DNA of 64,000 bases from Porphyra umbilicalis. Its lineage: Eukaryota > Rhodophyta > Bangiophyceae > Bangiales > Bangiaceae. Shown piece by piece: positions 45,906 through 57,372 of this stretch. The position numbers and the translations under genes were made by a program. The notes under the pieces are model-generated. The model was not told the DNA's origin. It worked only from the letters and a program-made list of their open reading frames with translations, and searched no databases. Within the stretch, counting starts at the first letter, position 1. Every line of letters starts with the position of its first letter. The stretch lies in NCBI GenBank assembly GCA_002049455.2, contig KV918786.1:310001-374000 (forward strand). Direction: 5' to 3'.

Positions 45906-47918
45906 TCAGACGCTCGCGGCTGGCTCCGCGCCCGAGCCGGCCGCCTTCCGCCGACCCCCTGCCGCCACCGTGCGCCGCACCCGCGGTTTCCGCGGCGCCG
46001 TCGTCTTGCGCGACGCCTTGGCGCGCGTCCGCGCCGCTTCAGCGGCGGGCGGCGACAGCGGCGGCCGGTGCGTCGCTACGGCGGAGCGCGCCGCAGACGC
46101 CCGCGGCCGTCCCACCGCCCCACATGCCGCCGTTTGCGCCACCACTGGCTGGGGCAGACGGGACGCAGTGGTCGCGGCGGCGATCGCAATGCTCCCCACG
46201 CTGCGGGAGAACAGCTCCGAGGACGGCAGCGCCACGCGCCGACCGTGCTGCATCTCACAATCAATCACTCGCGCCGTCATGGACGAAGACAGGTGGCTCT
46301 CGTTCACGTTGATGCCCTCCTTGCGGGGCGCAGCAGACGGCGACACACCATCCTCGCAGTAGCAGCGCTCCTCTTCCGCCGACGACGCCATCTCCGCCGC
46401 CGCCCGCGCCTCTGCCAACAGCTGCCGAGCGGTCGCCGCATCGAGGGACATGTCCGGATCTAGCTCGCTCCGCAGTCGCCCAATGACGTCGGCCAGCAGC
46501 TCGCGGGCAGCGTGCAGATGCCGACGGGACGGGGACCCGCCCGGTGTACGCAGCGGGGCGAGGTAGTTTTGTACCGACCGCAGCGACATGACCACTCCGT
46601 CCAGCGTCTCCGCGCGGCGTCCCCGCCGCCCAATCGCCATGGTCGCGTGCGAAAGTTCCCGCAGACGGGAGAGAGTATCCGACAGCCGGTGCACGTTCTC
46701 GGGCGCCATGAAGCGTCGGTGCGTCAACACCGCATCCAAGTTTGACAACACCACCGACAGGTCCGACGCCAACACCGTAATGCGCCCGAGGGCGGCGGTG
46801 GTGGCATCGCGGGACACGCAAAACGGATAGGCCGCAAACAGGTACGTCCAGGTCGCCCCGGACGCATCAAGGGGGGACAATGCTGACGCCGACGGGGACA
46901 ACCGGTGCTCGTCTTGCAGACGGATGAGATGATAGTCGGATGACACCAGGGTCAAGTGGCAACGGGAAGAGGCGTCATCCCCATGGCGGCGCGACAGCTC
47001 TGCCAACACTCCCGACAGATTGTCCCGGGTGCACGTGGCCGCCGCAGACGACGACTCGTCGAGAATCACGTCGAAGGCGTTCATGTCCACCCCCAGCTCC
47101 TCGCAAAGCCCCCGGAAGTACAGGTACCCGGCGGCAGCCTCGGACAAGGGTATCACACCCCCCGTGCCCTTGTCCGGGATGGACACTACGGACGGCGACG
47201 GTAGAGGCATGCCCGGCTCCGGCCGCGCCGCACCCGTAAAGCACAGCACATCGGGGGAGAGGGACCCACACGCCAAGGCCTTGGCCAGTGTGGCCAGCCG
47301 CTTGGCATACTCCACCGACACGCGCCCACCGCGCAGGCGCTTGCCAAACACAACGGCAACGTGTGTGGCGGCGCCCAAGTGTCCAAGCGGCGCGTCCTTG
47401 ACCGCCGCCGGCGCCGAGCGCAGGTGCTCCACGTGGAGCAGCCCGCTGAGAGCGGCGGTCAGGTCTGACAAGCTGGCGAGCGTCCGCGTCGGCGCGGCCG
47501 TCGGTGTTGCCACTGCCCCGGTAGGCGGGCCCGACCTCGACGAGGGCGACGGCGAGCGGCCACTCCCCCGACCGGCCGCTGACGCAGTGGCTGCGACTAC
47601 CCCACTGCCACGAGCGGCAGCGGCTATAGCAGCGTTCAGCATCTGCGGTACCCGTGGGGAGGCGGCAACGGCGGCGGGGAAAGGGGAGCGACGGGAGCGC
47701 AGGTCCTCTCCCACCGACACCGCACGCCGGCGGCGGCGGCGGTGGACGTCTGTCGCCCGGACCGTCCTCGGGGGCAGCGCAGCCGCCGAGGCGGCGGGGC
47801 GAACCGTTGCACTGCCGTTCGGGTGCAGGAGAACCGGCGCGAAGGCCGCCCGCACCGACGCCACCGGCACAGGGGATCGGAGAGCGGGTCTCCCATCATC
47901 GCAGGCCCCACACTCCAT
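45906..47918 (-). CDS. DUF218 (YdcF-like) domain protein
   Basis: An intact 670-residue frame from ATG 47918 (MECGACDDGRPALRSP) to TGA. After about 150 disordered residues comes a DUF218-like fold: ATHVAVVFGKRLRGGRVSVE, AKRLATLAKALACG, DVLCFTGAARPEPG, SEAAAGYLYFRGLCEELGVD (the conserved S-E-A helix), DVILDESSSAAATCTRDNLS (the E-x-S-x-x-T-x-x-N-like motif) and CHLTLVSSDYHLIRLQDEHR (the T-S-x-Y-H motif). That order matches bacterial YdcF-type proteins, which bind nucleotide or S-adenosylmethionine-like ligands; their function is poorly known. A helical middle (about 46800-46400) and a basic Ala/Arg/Lys tail (RKTTAPRKPRVRRTVAAGG) follow; the tail could be a nuclear signal. Compared with bacterial forms it is long, and the Gly-rich first motif is weaker. 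It is convergent with the coiled-coil gene. Confidence 0.65.
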   Translation of the reverse strand: MECGACDDGRPALRSPVPVASVRAAFAPVLLHPNGSATVRPAASAAALPPRTVRATDVHRRRRRRAVSVGEDLRSRRSPFPAAVAASPRVPQMLNAAIAAAARGSGVVAATASAAGRGSGRSPSPSSRSGPPTGAVATPTAAPTRTLASLSDLTAALSGLLHVEHLRSAPAAVKDAPLGHLGAATHVAVVFGKRLRGGRVSVEYAKRLATLAKALACGSLSPDVLCFTGAARPEPGMPLPSPSVVSIPDKGTGGVIPLSEAAAGYLYFRGLCEELGVDMNAFDVILDESSSAAATCTRDNLSGVLAELSRRHGDDASSRCHLTLVSSDYHLIRLQDEHRLSPSASALSPLDASGATWTYLFAAYPFCVSRDATTAALGRITVLASDLSVVLSNLDAVLTHRRFMAPENVHRLSDTLSRLRELSHATMAIGRRGRRAETLDGVVMSLRSVQNYLAPLRTPGGSPSRRHLHAARELLADVIGRLRSELDPDMSLDAATARQLLAEARAAAEMASSAEEERCYCEDGVSPSAAPRKEGINVNESHLSSSMTARVIDCEMQHGRRVALPSSELFSRSVGSIAIAAATTASRLPQPVVAQTAACGAVGRPRASAARSAVATHRPPLSPPAAEAARTRAKASRKTTAPRKPRVRRTVAAGGRRKAAGSGAEPAASV

Positions 47919-50105
47919 GGCGAGAGGGCGGGAGCAGCTGCCACCCGTACGTCAGAAAACAAGAAAACAAGAAAACAAACGATGCGCACGATCGGTACCG
48001 GCCGCAAAGCACGTTGGGGCTCGACCGGCGGTAGTAGCGGCAGTGGCGACAGCGGTCGTAGTGACGTTGGTAGTTGCCGAGGCAGCGGCGGGGTTCTACC
48101 ACGATCAGTGCGCGGCTAGTGTAAGGGGGGAGGGGGACACTAGGAGCGGCGATGGTCCGGAGAGAGGAGAGAGCGGCGATGCCGCGGGAGGCTCGGCGTA
48201 CACTCGACTACGTCGGTGGCGCTTCAGAGCGTGTGGCGCGCGGGCAGGCGGTGCGCTCGTCCCGCCACTACAGGTACGAATAAAAACCACTCACCACGCG
48301 GGCTCGACAGTCAAGCGCCGCGGCACGCACACCGGCACGGCCGCACGCCACCCGCCGCCTGCCACCGACCAGCCGGCACGCCCCACCTGCACGAACGCGG
48401 CCGCGACGGGGGGGCGCGGCGGGCAAGTAGCCGCGGTGCGCCGCGGCGCAGGGCGGCGGCGCAAGCGGTGGCTGCGGCCGGCGAGAGGCGATCGTCGGCG
48501 GCACGCCGAATGGCGGCCGCCACGCCCTGCACCGTCGCGCAGGGGGGGGGGGAGACGACCAGCTGCGGCAGTGGATGTGGGGGCGGGGCGGGCCCGGGGG
48601 CGGTTTGTGCGGTTTGCGGTGGCAGCGCGGGGTCCCCCCCCGCCTCCCGGCACCCGGAGCGTGGGGGCGCGCCCATGCGCCGCGGCAAGCCCCTCACCGT
48701 CGGGTCGCGGCGAGCAGACCGCCGCAGCGGGGCCCCCCGCGGTGCCGTATCGGGGCCAGGAAACCACCAGGGGCACCGGAGGCGCTTGGCCGCCGCGTGA
48801 TGGGACGGTGGATGCGGACCGTGCGGGCCACAAAAGCGCACGGCGCAGCGGCGGGGTTGAACGCGGCCGCGGCCGGGCCTCGCGCTGGCGAGGAACCTGG
48901 TGGGTTGAAGCCTGCCGACCGCCCAGGCCCGCCCGGGACGCGGTTGCCGCCTCCCCACCACAGCGAAGGCCTCGGAAGGGACCGCGGCAGCGGGACAACG
49001 TGCGGCCGGCGCCAACGGGGAATGAAGGGTGAGTGCCGTCAGAAGGCCGTGTGAGAGGGGGAGGGCCCCGCCAGCAGTGTCCGCGTGCCGCAGATGGCGT
49101 CGCTGGCCGAGAGTGCATCGCCAGCAGCAGGTTGGGGAGACACAGGTCAGGGCCCCCGGTGGTTGCACAAAGAGGCGGCCGCGCTGGTGGCGTTCGACAG
49201 AGCTGGGCCAAAGCCACCAGGCCAGACCTTTGCCTGTATCTCCCGATCCGCTCGGAATGCAAAGAATCTGCCACACGTGGCGGCTGGCGGTTCGCGGTGA
49301 GGATGCTGTAGCCGGCCTCTGCGAGCCAGCACGAGGAGAGCCATTTGAATCCACTCCCATTTGGAGCACATTTTGGAGTTTCAGACGACGGCGGGAACTG
49401 GCTGTGGAGTCGTTGGCCTCAAGCGGACGTCCCTCTGGCGGGAGTCCAAGCACGCAACAAATCAGATGAGCGGTCACCACAGCGGCGCAGCGGCCCCTTT
49501 TCCCATTCCGTTCAAGCCTCCTCGCCGTGGTCCAATCTCGCACCCACTCACACGTCAGCGACAAGAGTGGCGTTCTCGACACATGTGTGGGCACAGCGCC
49601 TTTGCATGCATGTGATTGGCGTTTCGAAAAAAGAAAGAACCGGTCGATGGAGCCGTCTGGTGATGCTTGGGCTCAAGCATGTGCGGCTGGAGAGGCGGGG
49701 AGGCGGTTTCATCTCCGCCTTCCGTGCACCTCGACTGTCGCCGCCACATCCAATCAGATGCTGCTACTTAGCCAAGGCCAACCGCCAGTGCCGAACCTGC
49801 TTGACCGTGCGGCTGCGAGATGCAGGGAGGCGGCCCAAGAGGCAATGCCGATGCCATGGCGGTTGGCCGATGAGCAGACCTGGCAGACGCCAGCACTGGA
49901 ACACGCATGGTGGCGGGGAGGCTACTGCACCGAACCCTACTATTGAAGTATTCGCACAGTGCTTCTGAACGCTTGCTGACATCGACCGGGTCGACCCACT
50001 TGCCCGAGGGCTGGGCACACCTTACCACAACGAACGCTCTACAGCCATTGCTGTAGCCATCGCTCTGCAGCCATTGCTATAGCCGTCGCTCTACAGCCAT
50101 CGCTA
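47919..50105. other. Region without a supported gene; repeats
   Basis: An AAAACAAG triplet repeat lies just upstream of the DUF218-like start (47952-47980), probably in its promoter. From 48100 to 49030 GC-rich open frames overlap on both strands with no motif. From 49050 to 50000 composition is ordinary; a 30-base block at 49552-49582 is nearly repeated at 58045-58075 near the right-hand elements. The 26-bp tandem repeat at 50036-50126 is listed separately. Confidence 0.5.
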
Positions 50106-50126
50106 TCACCATCGCTCAATAGCCAT
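50036..50126. repeat. 26-bp tandem repeat, about 3.5 copies
   Basis: Units start GCTCTACAGCCATTGCTGTA and recur at 50036, 50062, 50088 and (partial) 50114 with a few changes. Each of the first units contains a short hairpin (CTACAGC/GCTGTAG). No spacer pattern is present. Confidence 0.85.
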
Positions 50127-50310
50127 CAGGGCGTGCTTCTTCATCAGCAACCTCTGCTGGAATTTTTCGCTCACCAGCTGCGACGCTGGCCACTGGCAAG
50201 CTGCAACCAGCTGGACGAACTCATCATGCGTCTGGCGCCGACCGACATTGAGTTCTAGTCGGCGGCACGAGGGATTGCCCTGGAAGATCCGCAGCAGCCG
50301 CGCCCTGCAT
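50106..50310 (-). pseudogene. Possible 3' fragment of an unknown coding sequence
   Basis: The last about 65 codons of a minus-strand frame ending at 50106 have good protein character (LELNVGRRQTHDEFVQLVAA, then WPASQLVSEKFQQRLLMKKH), unlike the Pro/Arg-rich sequence upstream in the same frame. It may be debris of a mobile element, since its stop lies inside the 26-bp repeat. No family recognised. Confidence 0.3.
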
Positions 50311-51043
50311 GACCGAGGCGCGCGTCGCAACCCATGCGGCGTGCTCATACTCGGCCGGCACCAGTGGACGTTGCCACCACCCAGGATGGTCGCCATGGTG
50401 GGGTTGGTGACGGGAGGGGCAGGCTTGTGCCTGTGCCTTATTTTGCTTGTTTTCTTTGGCTGGCCGTGGACCACACTTCGTGCCCGATTTCCTCGGTCGG
50501 GGGCGGGGCGCCACCCACGGCGTGGCGGCATTGGTGCGGTACTGGGTGGCCACGACTAGCGCCACAAAGATGTGAGGCGCCGCACACGCTCGGCCGCATC
50601 GGTCCAGGGGAATGTCCCTACGGCGGGTCCGCGCCGGTCGGCGGGTACCCCCGCTCACCCAGACTCTACACCCCACGCCGACCCAACTGACGATCCCATC
50701 CCAGCGCGGGTGCGGCGGGGCGTGCCCGCCCCCGCGCCGCCGGCGTCGAGGCGCCACGTGACAGTGGCGCACGTCTCCACGATTCCTCGCGCGGCCGCGT
50801 CGGCGCCGCCGCATCTGCTGGCCGTCTGTCCGCGCCGGCGCCGCCGCACGTGCGGCAGTCGGGGAGCGTCGCGGCGGCGCACGGTCCGATGCGTGGCGCC
50901 GTGTGGGTCGCGTGGGCGCGCGCGCCGCCCCACCCCCCGCGCGACGCGCGACCCAACGGCGGCGATGCGGACGCTGAAAGAACAAAGTAAAACAAGAGCG
51001 GCCTTGTTTTTCTGAGTATTGTAAGAGTTACACGCGCGTGTAG
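50311..51043. other. Region without a supported gene
   Basis: A short plus-strand frame near 50390-50560 has one hydrophobic stretch (GLVTGGAGLCLCLILLVFFG) but begins and ends in low-quality sequence. The rest is GC-rich with no motif. An AT-rich patch at about 50980-51040 probably carries the 3' processing signals of the next minus-strand gene. Confidence 0.5.
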
Positions 51044-53942
51044 TCACCCCCGTACCGCCCGACCCCCCACTGCCATGCCACACGCCACCCGGCTGGCCCT
51101 ACTGCCCCCCGCCGCAGCCACGCGCCCGGCGGCCGAGGCAGTTAGCCGCCCCCCCCCACCCCCCCCCATCGCGGCGCCGCGCAAGGCCCCCTCCGCGCTC
51201 GATGTCGCGCCACAGCCGACCCGCCCGAGGCTCCCGCTGCCGCCGCCGACGCCCCACGGGCGACCCGCGGCGGTCGGCGCGCACGCCGCCGCGGCCGCCG
51301 CGTCAGCCCACCCCGTCCCCGCCGCGCGGGCGGCGTACCCCCCCCTCCCCCCCTCCCCCCCAGCACCAACATGCCAGTAGCGCCACGCGTCCGCGTCGGC
51401 CGCCCACCCCACCCCCCCGCGCGCGCGCACGCGACGCTGCCGCCGACGGGCCCGCGCTGAAAGTAGAGCCAATCGTCCGAGTCGGCCGCCCCGCCCGCGG
51501 CCACCGGCCGGCCAGCGGTGGCGGCCGCCGCCGCGCCACCCCCGCCGGGCGACTGCAGCCAATCGTCTGAATCGGCGGGCGCGCGCCACCCGCGGACGCC
51601 CCGCCCGCCGCCGCCGCCCCGACCGTCCGTGCCGCCCGACCGCCGCCGCGCCGCCGCCGACGACGGGACGGCAAAGGACGTCGGGAGCGACGCGAGCGCC
51701 CGCAACGCCACCGTCGGCAGGGACGGGGCGTCCCGCCCAGTGGGCGCGTGCGGGGGGGCTCCCGCCCCGGGCGGCGGCAGCGGCCGGCCGTCGGTGCCCA
51801 ACAGGGCGGCAGCGGTGGCGCGGGGGGCGCCGCCGCCGCTGGCGCCGGGGCTAGGGGGGGTTTGACCCCACCCACGCGCCGCCGACTGCCGCCGCCGCCG
51901 TCAGAGGGCGCGACCGACGCGGTGCGCGGCAGTGGCGGCGGGCGGCGGCCGCTGCCGCCGTCGCCGGCGGTGGCACGACCCCCCCCGCCACCGGCGGTGC
52001 GTCCAGACAAGAGGCGTGTGACGGCGCCGCCGAGGCGGAAGGAGCGCTCCCGCGGTTCCCCTCGGCGGCCGCCGAGACGGCCGAGCAGTCGCGACGGCGT
52101 TGCGCGGAGCGTCGACGCGTCCGCGACGGCCACGTCTGTGGCGGCGCCAGTGTCGGCGGAAGCGTTGCTGCCGCAGCCGCCGTCACCGCCGCTGCCGTCA
52201 GACGAGCTGCTCGTCGCCGTGATGGTGCTCGTAGACTCGCCGTCGGCGGCCGTCACTCCCGGCGTTGGGCGGAGAGGGGGCGGCGACGGAGTGGCGGCTT
52301 GGCAGCAACACGCGCAGCGAGACGACGTGCCGCCGCCCGCCGCCGCCTCGGGCGCCGCAGACGCCACGTGCGCGGTCGGCGACGACGGGAGCGGCGCCAC
52401 ATCGGGCACCCCAGAGGCGGGCCGCCGCCCCCCGACTGCCGCCGCCACACCATGCTCGGACGAGCGCGCGTGCAGCTTCGCCACCGCCGCGTCGGCTCCG
52501 TTGACCGCCGATGGAGGGCGCCACTCGGACACTGCCCGCCGCGCATGGTCCCCACCGCCGCCGCCGCCGCCGCCGCCGCCCGCATCGTCGGGTGCATCAT
52601 TAGACCATCGACGGGCGCCGCCGAGGCCGGCACCGCCGCCGGGGCCGCCCCGTACAGGGCGCCGCGGCGGCAGGTGCGCCACAGCGCCCGCCATCAACTC
52701 GTCGTACGAGACGACGAGCGGCACGCGCGGGCGGGAGCGGCTGCGGGTGCAGCCACGGGAGGACGCCCGCACTGCGCTCGCGTCCGCCGCCTCGCGTCTG
52801 GCCGCCCGCGGTGGCGTCGGCGGCGGCCGATGCCGCCGCGCCCCCGCCGACGGACGCGTGCCGTCGGCCGCACCCGCCGCCGACGCCGCCGCCGCCACCC
52901 CCGCCGGCGGCGTCGAGGCGGGCCGCCGCGCGCCCGACCGGCCGCGGGCGGCCGCCGCCGCCGCCGCCGTCGCCGCCGGCTTGCGGGCGACAAACGCACG
53001 GCCGCGGGGAACGCTGCGCAGCGACGGGGACGGCTCGTCGGCGCACCAGCCGCCGCCGCCGCGCGCGTCGCCGCCGTCGCCACCGCCAACGTTGTCGGCG
53101 GCCGGGGGGGCGTGGCGGCTGCGCCACGTGGCCAGGGCACGGCGGGTCAGCTCTGCGTCTTGCTCGCCGCCCGCGTCACGACGGCCGCCGCCGCCATGGA
53201 CGCGGGCGACGACGCAGGGCCGGGAAGATGGCGGTCCGCCGCCGTCCCCACCGCTGGGGGGTGCCCAGCTCGCCGGCGCGGCCGAGATGGGTGATGACGG
53301 GGAGTCGGCGTTGGCAGAGACGCCTTGGGCGCTGGCGGTAGAAGAGCGGCTGCCGCCGGGACGGCACGCCCACCGCGCCGCCGGCGGTTGGGCGGGCGGC
53401 GGCGGCGTCGCGTCACGGCCGTTGCCACTGCTGCTGCTGTTGTGACTGCTGCTGCTGCTGCCGTTGTTGCTTTCATTGCCACCGTGGCTGTTGTATGTGG
53501 CACGCCCCCGCCCAGCCGCCGCCGCCACCTCGTCAGCCCCACCCGCCGACACAATGGTCGACGGGAGGCGCCAGTCGCCCCCCCCACCCCCCCGCCCCAG
53601 GCGGGAAGTAAGGGCAGCCGAGGAAGAGGTTGACGAGCCGTCGGTCACGTCGCTGCCGAGCGTCGACGTGAGGGAAATGTCGCCGTGGCGGGTGACGCCG
53701 GGGCGCCCGGGGCGGACACCATCACCGCCGCCGCCGCCAGCGTCACGACTGCCAGTCAGCGTGCCGCCGCCGCCGCCGCCGCTGATGCCGCTTGCTAAGC
53801 TGTCTCCGCTGTCAAACGGGGACGTCAAGGAGGAAAGGGGAGGCAACTCTGCCGCGCCGGGCGCAACGGCGCCAGTGCCGACCCGCGTCGCCCCGTCCAT
53901 GGCCGGGGAGGCGGGGGAGGGGGTGCAGATGGACGCCGCCAT
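51044..53942 (-). CDS. Uncharacterised Ser/Gly-rich protein with two DSDDWL motifs (frame broken at G/C runs)
   Basis: The ATG at 53942 (MAASICTPSPASPAMDGATR) starts a frame of good composition down to about 51860. It contains Ser/Asn runs (SSSSSHNSSSSGN, about 53460, from a CTG/GTT-type triplet run), a Pro-rich region, LVVSYDELMAGAVAHLPPRR (about 52700) and a Cys patch (SSRCACCCQAATP, about 52330). Near 51850 a G/C run moves it to a second frame with ALASLPTSFAVPSSAAARRR, then ADSDDWLQSPGGGG and ADSDDWLYFQRGP, a duplicated acidic-Trp motif. A third frame carries GWAADADAWRYWHVGAGGEG and the end GMAVGGRAVRG at 51044. The short acidic-aromatic motifs resemble peptide docking motifs; that is only a suggestion. 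Probably largely disordered. Family unknown. Confidence 0.5.
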
Positions 53943-54993
53943 GGGCACACGCCGCACGCGACGACGGAGCCGTGGGCCCCGAGAGCCGAAGCGGCCAGAG
54001 TGTGAGGAGAAGAAGGAGGGGGGACGGACAGCCGCCACAGCCGACCGAGGTGGCCCCGTCGAGCCGGCGGCAGCGGCGGCGGCGGCGAGATCTGTCTGCG
54101 TCGACCTCGCGGCGGCGGCGGCCTCGCGGCGGCGGCGTCCAAAAACACACGAGCGGCGGTGCCCGCCGCCGCAGACGGTGCTCCGTTGCGGGCGCCCAAG
54201 AAAAAAACTCACGGGGGCGGCGGCGGCCGTCGACCGTCGGCTTGCGGCGGCGGGCCGACCCTGACGGCACCGCCGCTGCGGGCGGCGACTCGGGGATGGC
54301 CGCGGGCGCCCGCACCGTCCCCCCCACCGGGCACCGCGACCGCGGCGGCCGCGGAGTTTGGCTGCGCCGTCGCCCCCGCCGGCAAACCGCCGCGGCGGCG
54401 ACGGGAGGGGGGGCGCCGCGGCGCGGCGGCCGCGGGCCGGGAAACACACGCGGGCGGTCACGGCAGCGGCCGGGCGCGGGGGGGGGGGGGGGGCGCCCGC
54501 AGCGGTGGGCCCTCTCCCGGCCGACCCCTCGCGGGGGGAAATGGGCGTCCGCGCCCGCCGCGCGCCGCGGTCGGCGGGTCGCCGCGCGACGCGTACGAGG
54601 CGTGGGGCATGTCGGGGCGGTCGTCCTTGCCCTCCTTTCCCCCTCCTTCCCCCGACCCCCCCCCCACCGCCTGTCTGTCTGCTGGTGGGCGCGGGGGGGG
54701 GTGCTCGCAACCCCCCTCCCCCCGATCGCAGGACGGTTCCGATCCGCGCGGTGCGGGTATCCGGGATACCGGCGCATCGCGCTCGGCCGAGCCCTGCTGA
54801 TCGCCACGGCCGGGGGGCGCCCGGGGGACGCATCCTTTGAGGCCCCGGCGGCAGCGGCCGCCGTGCGCCCGCTGCCACCTTGGCCACCGCAGCTGGCGCC
54901 GCCACCGGCGGTCGGCGGGGTGCCGGCCGACCGGCAGAGGCGGGGCGGGTGTGGCCCCTCGACGGGATAGCAGCGGCGTCGACATTGGAGCGG
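53943..54993. other. Upstream region of the DSDDWL gene, no supported gene
   Basis: GC-rich throughout with a G17 run at about 54479. Open frames extend the minus-strand gene upstream to 54905 but are Arg/Pro-rich and unlikely to be translated. This should contain the promoter of the minus-strand gene up to the left end of the mobile element. Confidence 0.5.
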
Positions 54994-55368
54994 GGCTGCA
55001 GATCTCACCTGGATGTTTCGCCCAAAGTTGTGCAACAGAGTTGTGGCTGGGTGATCTGGTTGTGTTGGCCGAGCACGGGGTGCCAGACAGAATCTCGGTT
55101 GTCGGTGCTGGCGGCACGAGAGGTGGGGCCCCGGAATGCCATCCACGCCGGCGGCACGAGAGGGCCGCCTGCTGGTGCTTGGAGGGGGGGTACCTACCGT
55201 ACAGGCTGTGTCAGGAGACCGGCGCGAGCGGCTGCTCCATGTGCTTTGCGTGAACGATTATTGCATCAACCACCGCTTTTTTGCGGCAGCGATGACAACA
55301 TCGTTTCAAGGCGTCTACGAGGCCTGATTGCATGGCCCTGACGCTGGTACATGTACCACCCGTGACCG
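54994..55368 (+). repeat. Left terminal direct repeat
   Basis: Pairs with 57373-57737 as described for the element. Both copies contain two internal CGGCGGCACGAGAG-like blocks. Boundaries are approximate, placed at the first and last blocks I can match. Confidence 0.6.
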
Positions 55369-55557
55369 AGCTGCTCCTAATCGACGACGCTTGGGGCTCC
55401 CTGCTCACCCGGCCCGTACCCACCTGGATCCCCTGACACCATTGTCCCCGTTCCGGTTCCCGTTGCCCCTCAGCGAGATTATCCCCCATTCGCCCTGGGC
55501 GGGCCTGCTACTGACCCCTGAAGCTGGGGCTCTGTGCCCCGTTTGCCCCGCGCCCCT

Positions 55558-57012
55558 ATGTATGGATCCTATGATGGGCACCAGCAGCGCGTCTTCCTGC
55601 AGGGTGTGAGCCTGAGCGTGCTCCCCGATGCGCAGCAGAGGGTTATCCGCGGCATCCGCCGCATCGAGCAAGAGATCACCCCGGAGACGACCGGGGAAAA
55701 GGTCAAGGCGATGATGGCGGATGCGTTCCCGCCGGAGCATCTCTTTGATGCCGACGTGGCAGACCACCCCATCATGTACCAGGAGCTGTGTGTGTGGCTT
55801 TGCGCGCGCGGTGCGGACCTCGGGTCCCATTCCTCAGGGCACCTCATCTACCTCCTCGCCGACGGTCTGTACGCAGGCGAGGAGGACCGCGGGGAGGCCA
55901 ACTACCTTGCTAGGCAGCTCCTGCAGCGTCGTGCTCTTTGTGGCGACGCTGGCAGGGCGGCTCGCGGGGATGCCGCGGCGCCGCCACAGGCCAGCGCGGC
56001 CGGGCAGCCGACGCCTATCGACAGCCTCGCCGACCTTGTGGAGGAACGGTACAGCGGCGACGCCCGCAAGTTTTCGGGTGCCCGTGATGAAGCTGTACAC
56101 GAGTACATCGCGGATTACCAGCGAGTCTGCTGCGAGTACGGGCTCACCCATGCTCAGTGTCTGCAGTGCATGCACAACATGTTTGCTGGTGAGGCGAAGC
56201 GGTTCTATGACATCCATGTGGAGGGCGCCGTCGTCACCTTTGCCGAGGCGGTACAGAAGCTCAACGATGAGTACAACTCGCCTGCGCGGCAGGCGGCCGT
56301 CAAGTGGGAGTTGGCCTCCCTCCGCGTGAGCATCCTTGTCGCAAAGGGGCAGACGGAGATGGCCGCCCTCACCTCTGTGCACCAGACGATTAGCAAGCTG
56401 GCCCCCCAGCTCCCGCCCTCGCACCGTGGGGACGCTCACCTGGTTGACTTCTTGCACCGTGCCGTGGTGGGCATGCCGTGGGCTTTTCAACCTTTGTGTC
56501 GTATTGCCACCAACGGACTGAGCTTCTCGCAGCTGCACGGTGAGCTCTCCCTAACGTTGCAGCTCCACGAGGAGGCGCGTGCCGCCAACACCAAGAACGA
56601 GTCGATGCTCCGCATGGCGGCGTCCTCTCGGTTGTCTCGGTCCATCCTGTTGTCCAGGCAGGGCCTGTACGCGCGCCCAAGCCGGGTCTTCGACGCGACG
56701 CATCACCGAGGTCGAGCTGGTGGGAGCTCGTCGACCGGCAGGCCAAGCGTGTGGTTCGACCCCCTGACGGCGGCGAGCTGCTTTAATTGCGACCAACCCT
56801 CGCACACCATACGGCAGTGTCCGCAGCCGATCCAGGCCGTCAAGGCGGCGCAGCGCAAGCTCGCTTCCATGGACGAGAACAGCGGCAGTCGCATAACCGC
56901 GGCCACCGTCTTGTTCCAGCTGTGCGAGCAGCTTGACGGCCCTCCGTTTGACGGAGGGTGCGTCCGCGCCGGCAACTATGTCGTCATGGGCGCCGGCGCG
57001 CATCACTGGTGA
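55558..57012 (+). CDS. gag: Retrotransposon Gag polyprotein with zinc knuckle
   Basis: The frame is open from 55534 (GTG); the first ATG, at 55558 (MYGSYDGHQQRVFLQGVS), gives 484 residues ending at TGA 57012. Residues about 170-340 resemble the Gag capsid-type domain of LTR retrotransposons: SLADLVEERYSGDARKFSGA, EYIADYQRVCCEYGLTHAQC, YDIHVEGAVVTFAEAVQKLN, and a helical region up to LHGELSLTLQLHEEARAANT. A CCHC zinc knuckle follows, CFNCDQPSHTIRQC (about 56779-56820; C-x2-C-x4-H-x4-C), which binds nucleic acid. About 60 residues after the knuckle contain no protease motif. No stop or frameshift interrupts it, unlike the other element-like genes in this window. Its composition is less GC-biased than host genes. 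It sits between the paired terminal repeats. Confidence 0.85.
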   Translation: MYGSYDGHQQRVFLQGVSLSVLPDAQQRVIRGIRRIEQEITPETTGEKVKAMMADAFPPEHLFDADVADHPIMYQELCVWLCARGADLGSHSSGHLIYLLADGLYAGEEDRGEANYLARQLLQRRALCGDAGRAARGDAAAPPQASAAGQPTPIDSLADLVEERYSGDARKFSGARDEAVHEYIADYQRVCCEYGLTHAQCLQCMHNMFAGEAKRFYDIHVEGAVVTFAEAVQKLNDEYNSPARQAAVKWELASLRVSILVAKGQTEMAALTSVHQTISKLAPQLPPSHRGDAHLVDFLHRAVVGMPWAFQPLCRIATNGLSFSQLHGELSLTLQLHEEARAANTKNESMLRMAASSRLSRSILLSRQGLYARPSRVFDATHHRGRAGGSSSTGRPSVWFDPLTAASCFNCDQPSHTIRQCPQPIQAVKAAQRKLASMDENSGSRITAATVLFQLCEQLDGPPFDGGCVRAGNYVVMGAGAHHW

Positions 57013-57372
57013 CGTGCCGTGCTCGCCCCTCTTGGGTTGTTCGGTCTCGGCTGCCGAGGACGTTGAGGCTTCTGACGTTGGTTGGCGTGTCTGCGTGCGC
57101 GCTGAGCGACCCAGCTGGCCACCCGCTGCTCTGATCGGGGCGACCGCCGCTGGCGGACGAGCCCCATTGGCCGGGGCAGACTGCATGACCGCCTCTCCGC
57201 CGACTACTTGGTGACGGTTCTGTCGCTCGGGGACCCCGAGATGGCGACCAACGTATCCTCGGCGGCTACACGGACGGCCGCAGGCGGACCGCGTAGCCGA
57301 GTTGTGTCGGCAGCTGGCGCACTGTGAGCCGCATGTGCGCGACTACGGGACATTGCCAACAATGGGATGCAA

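Noticed and set aside
50036..50126. CRISPR-like array
   Set aside because: Units are directly adjacent 26-mers without spacers and degenerate; the genome is eukaryotic.
55118..55166. GGCACGAG sequences as leftover cDNA-library adaptor
   Set aside because: They occur twice in each terminal repeat at matching positions and are part of the repeat, without vector sequence around them.
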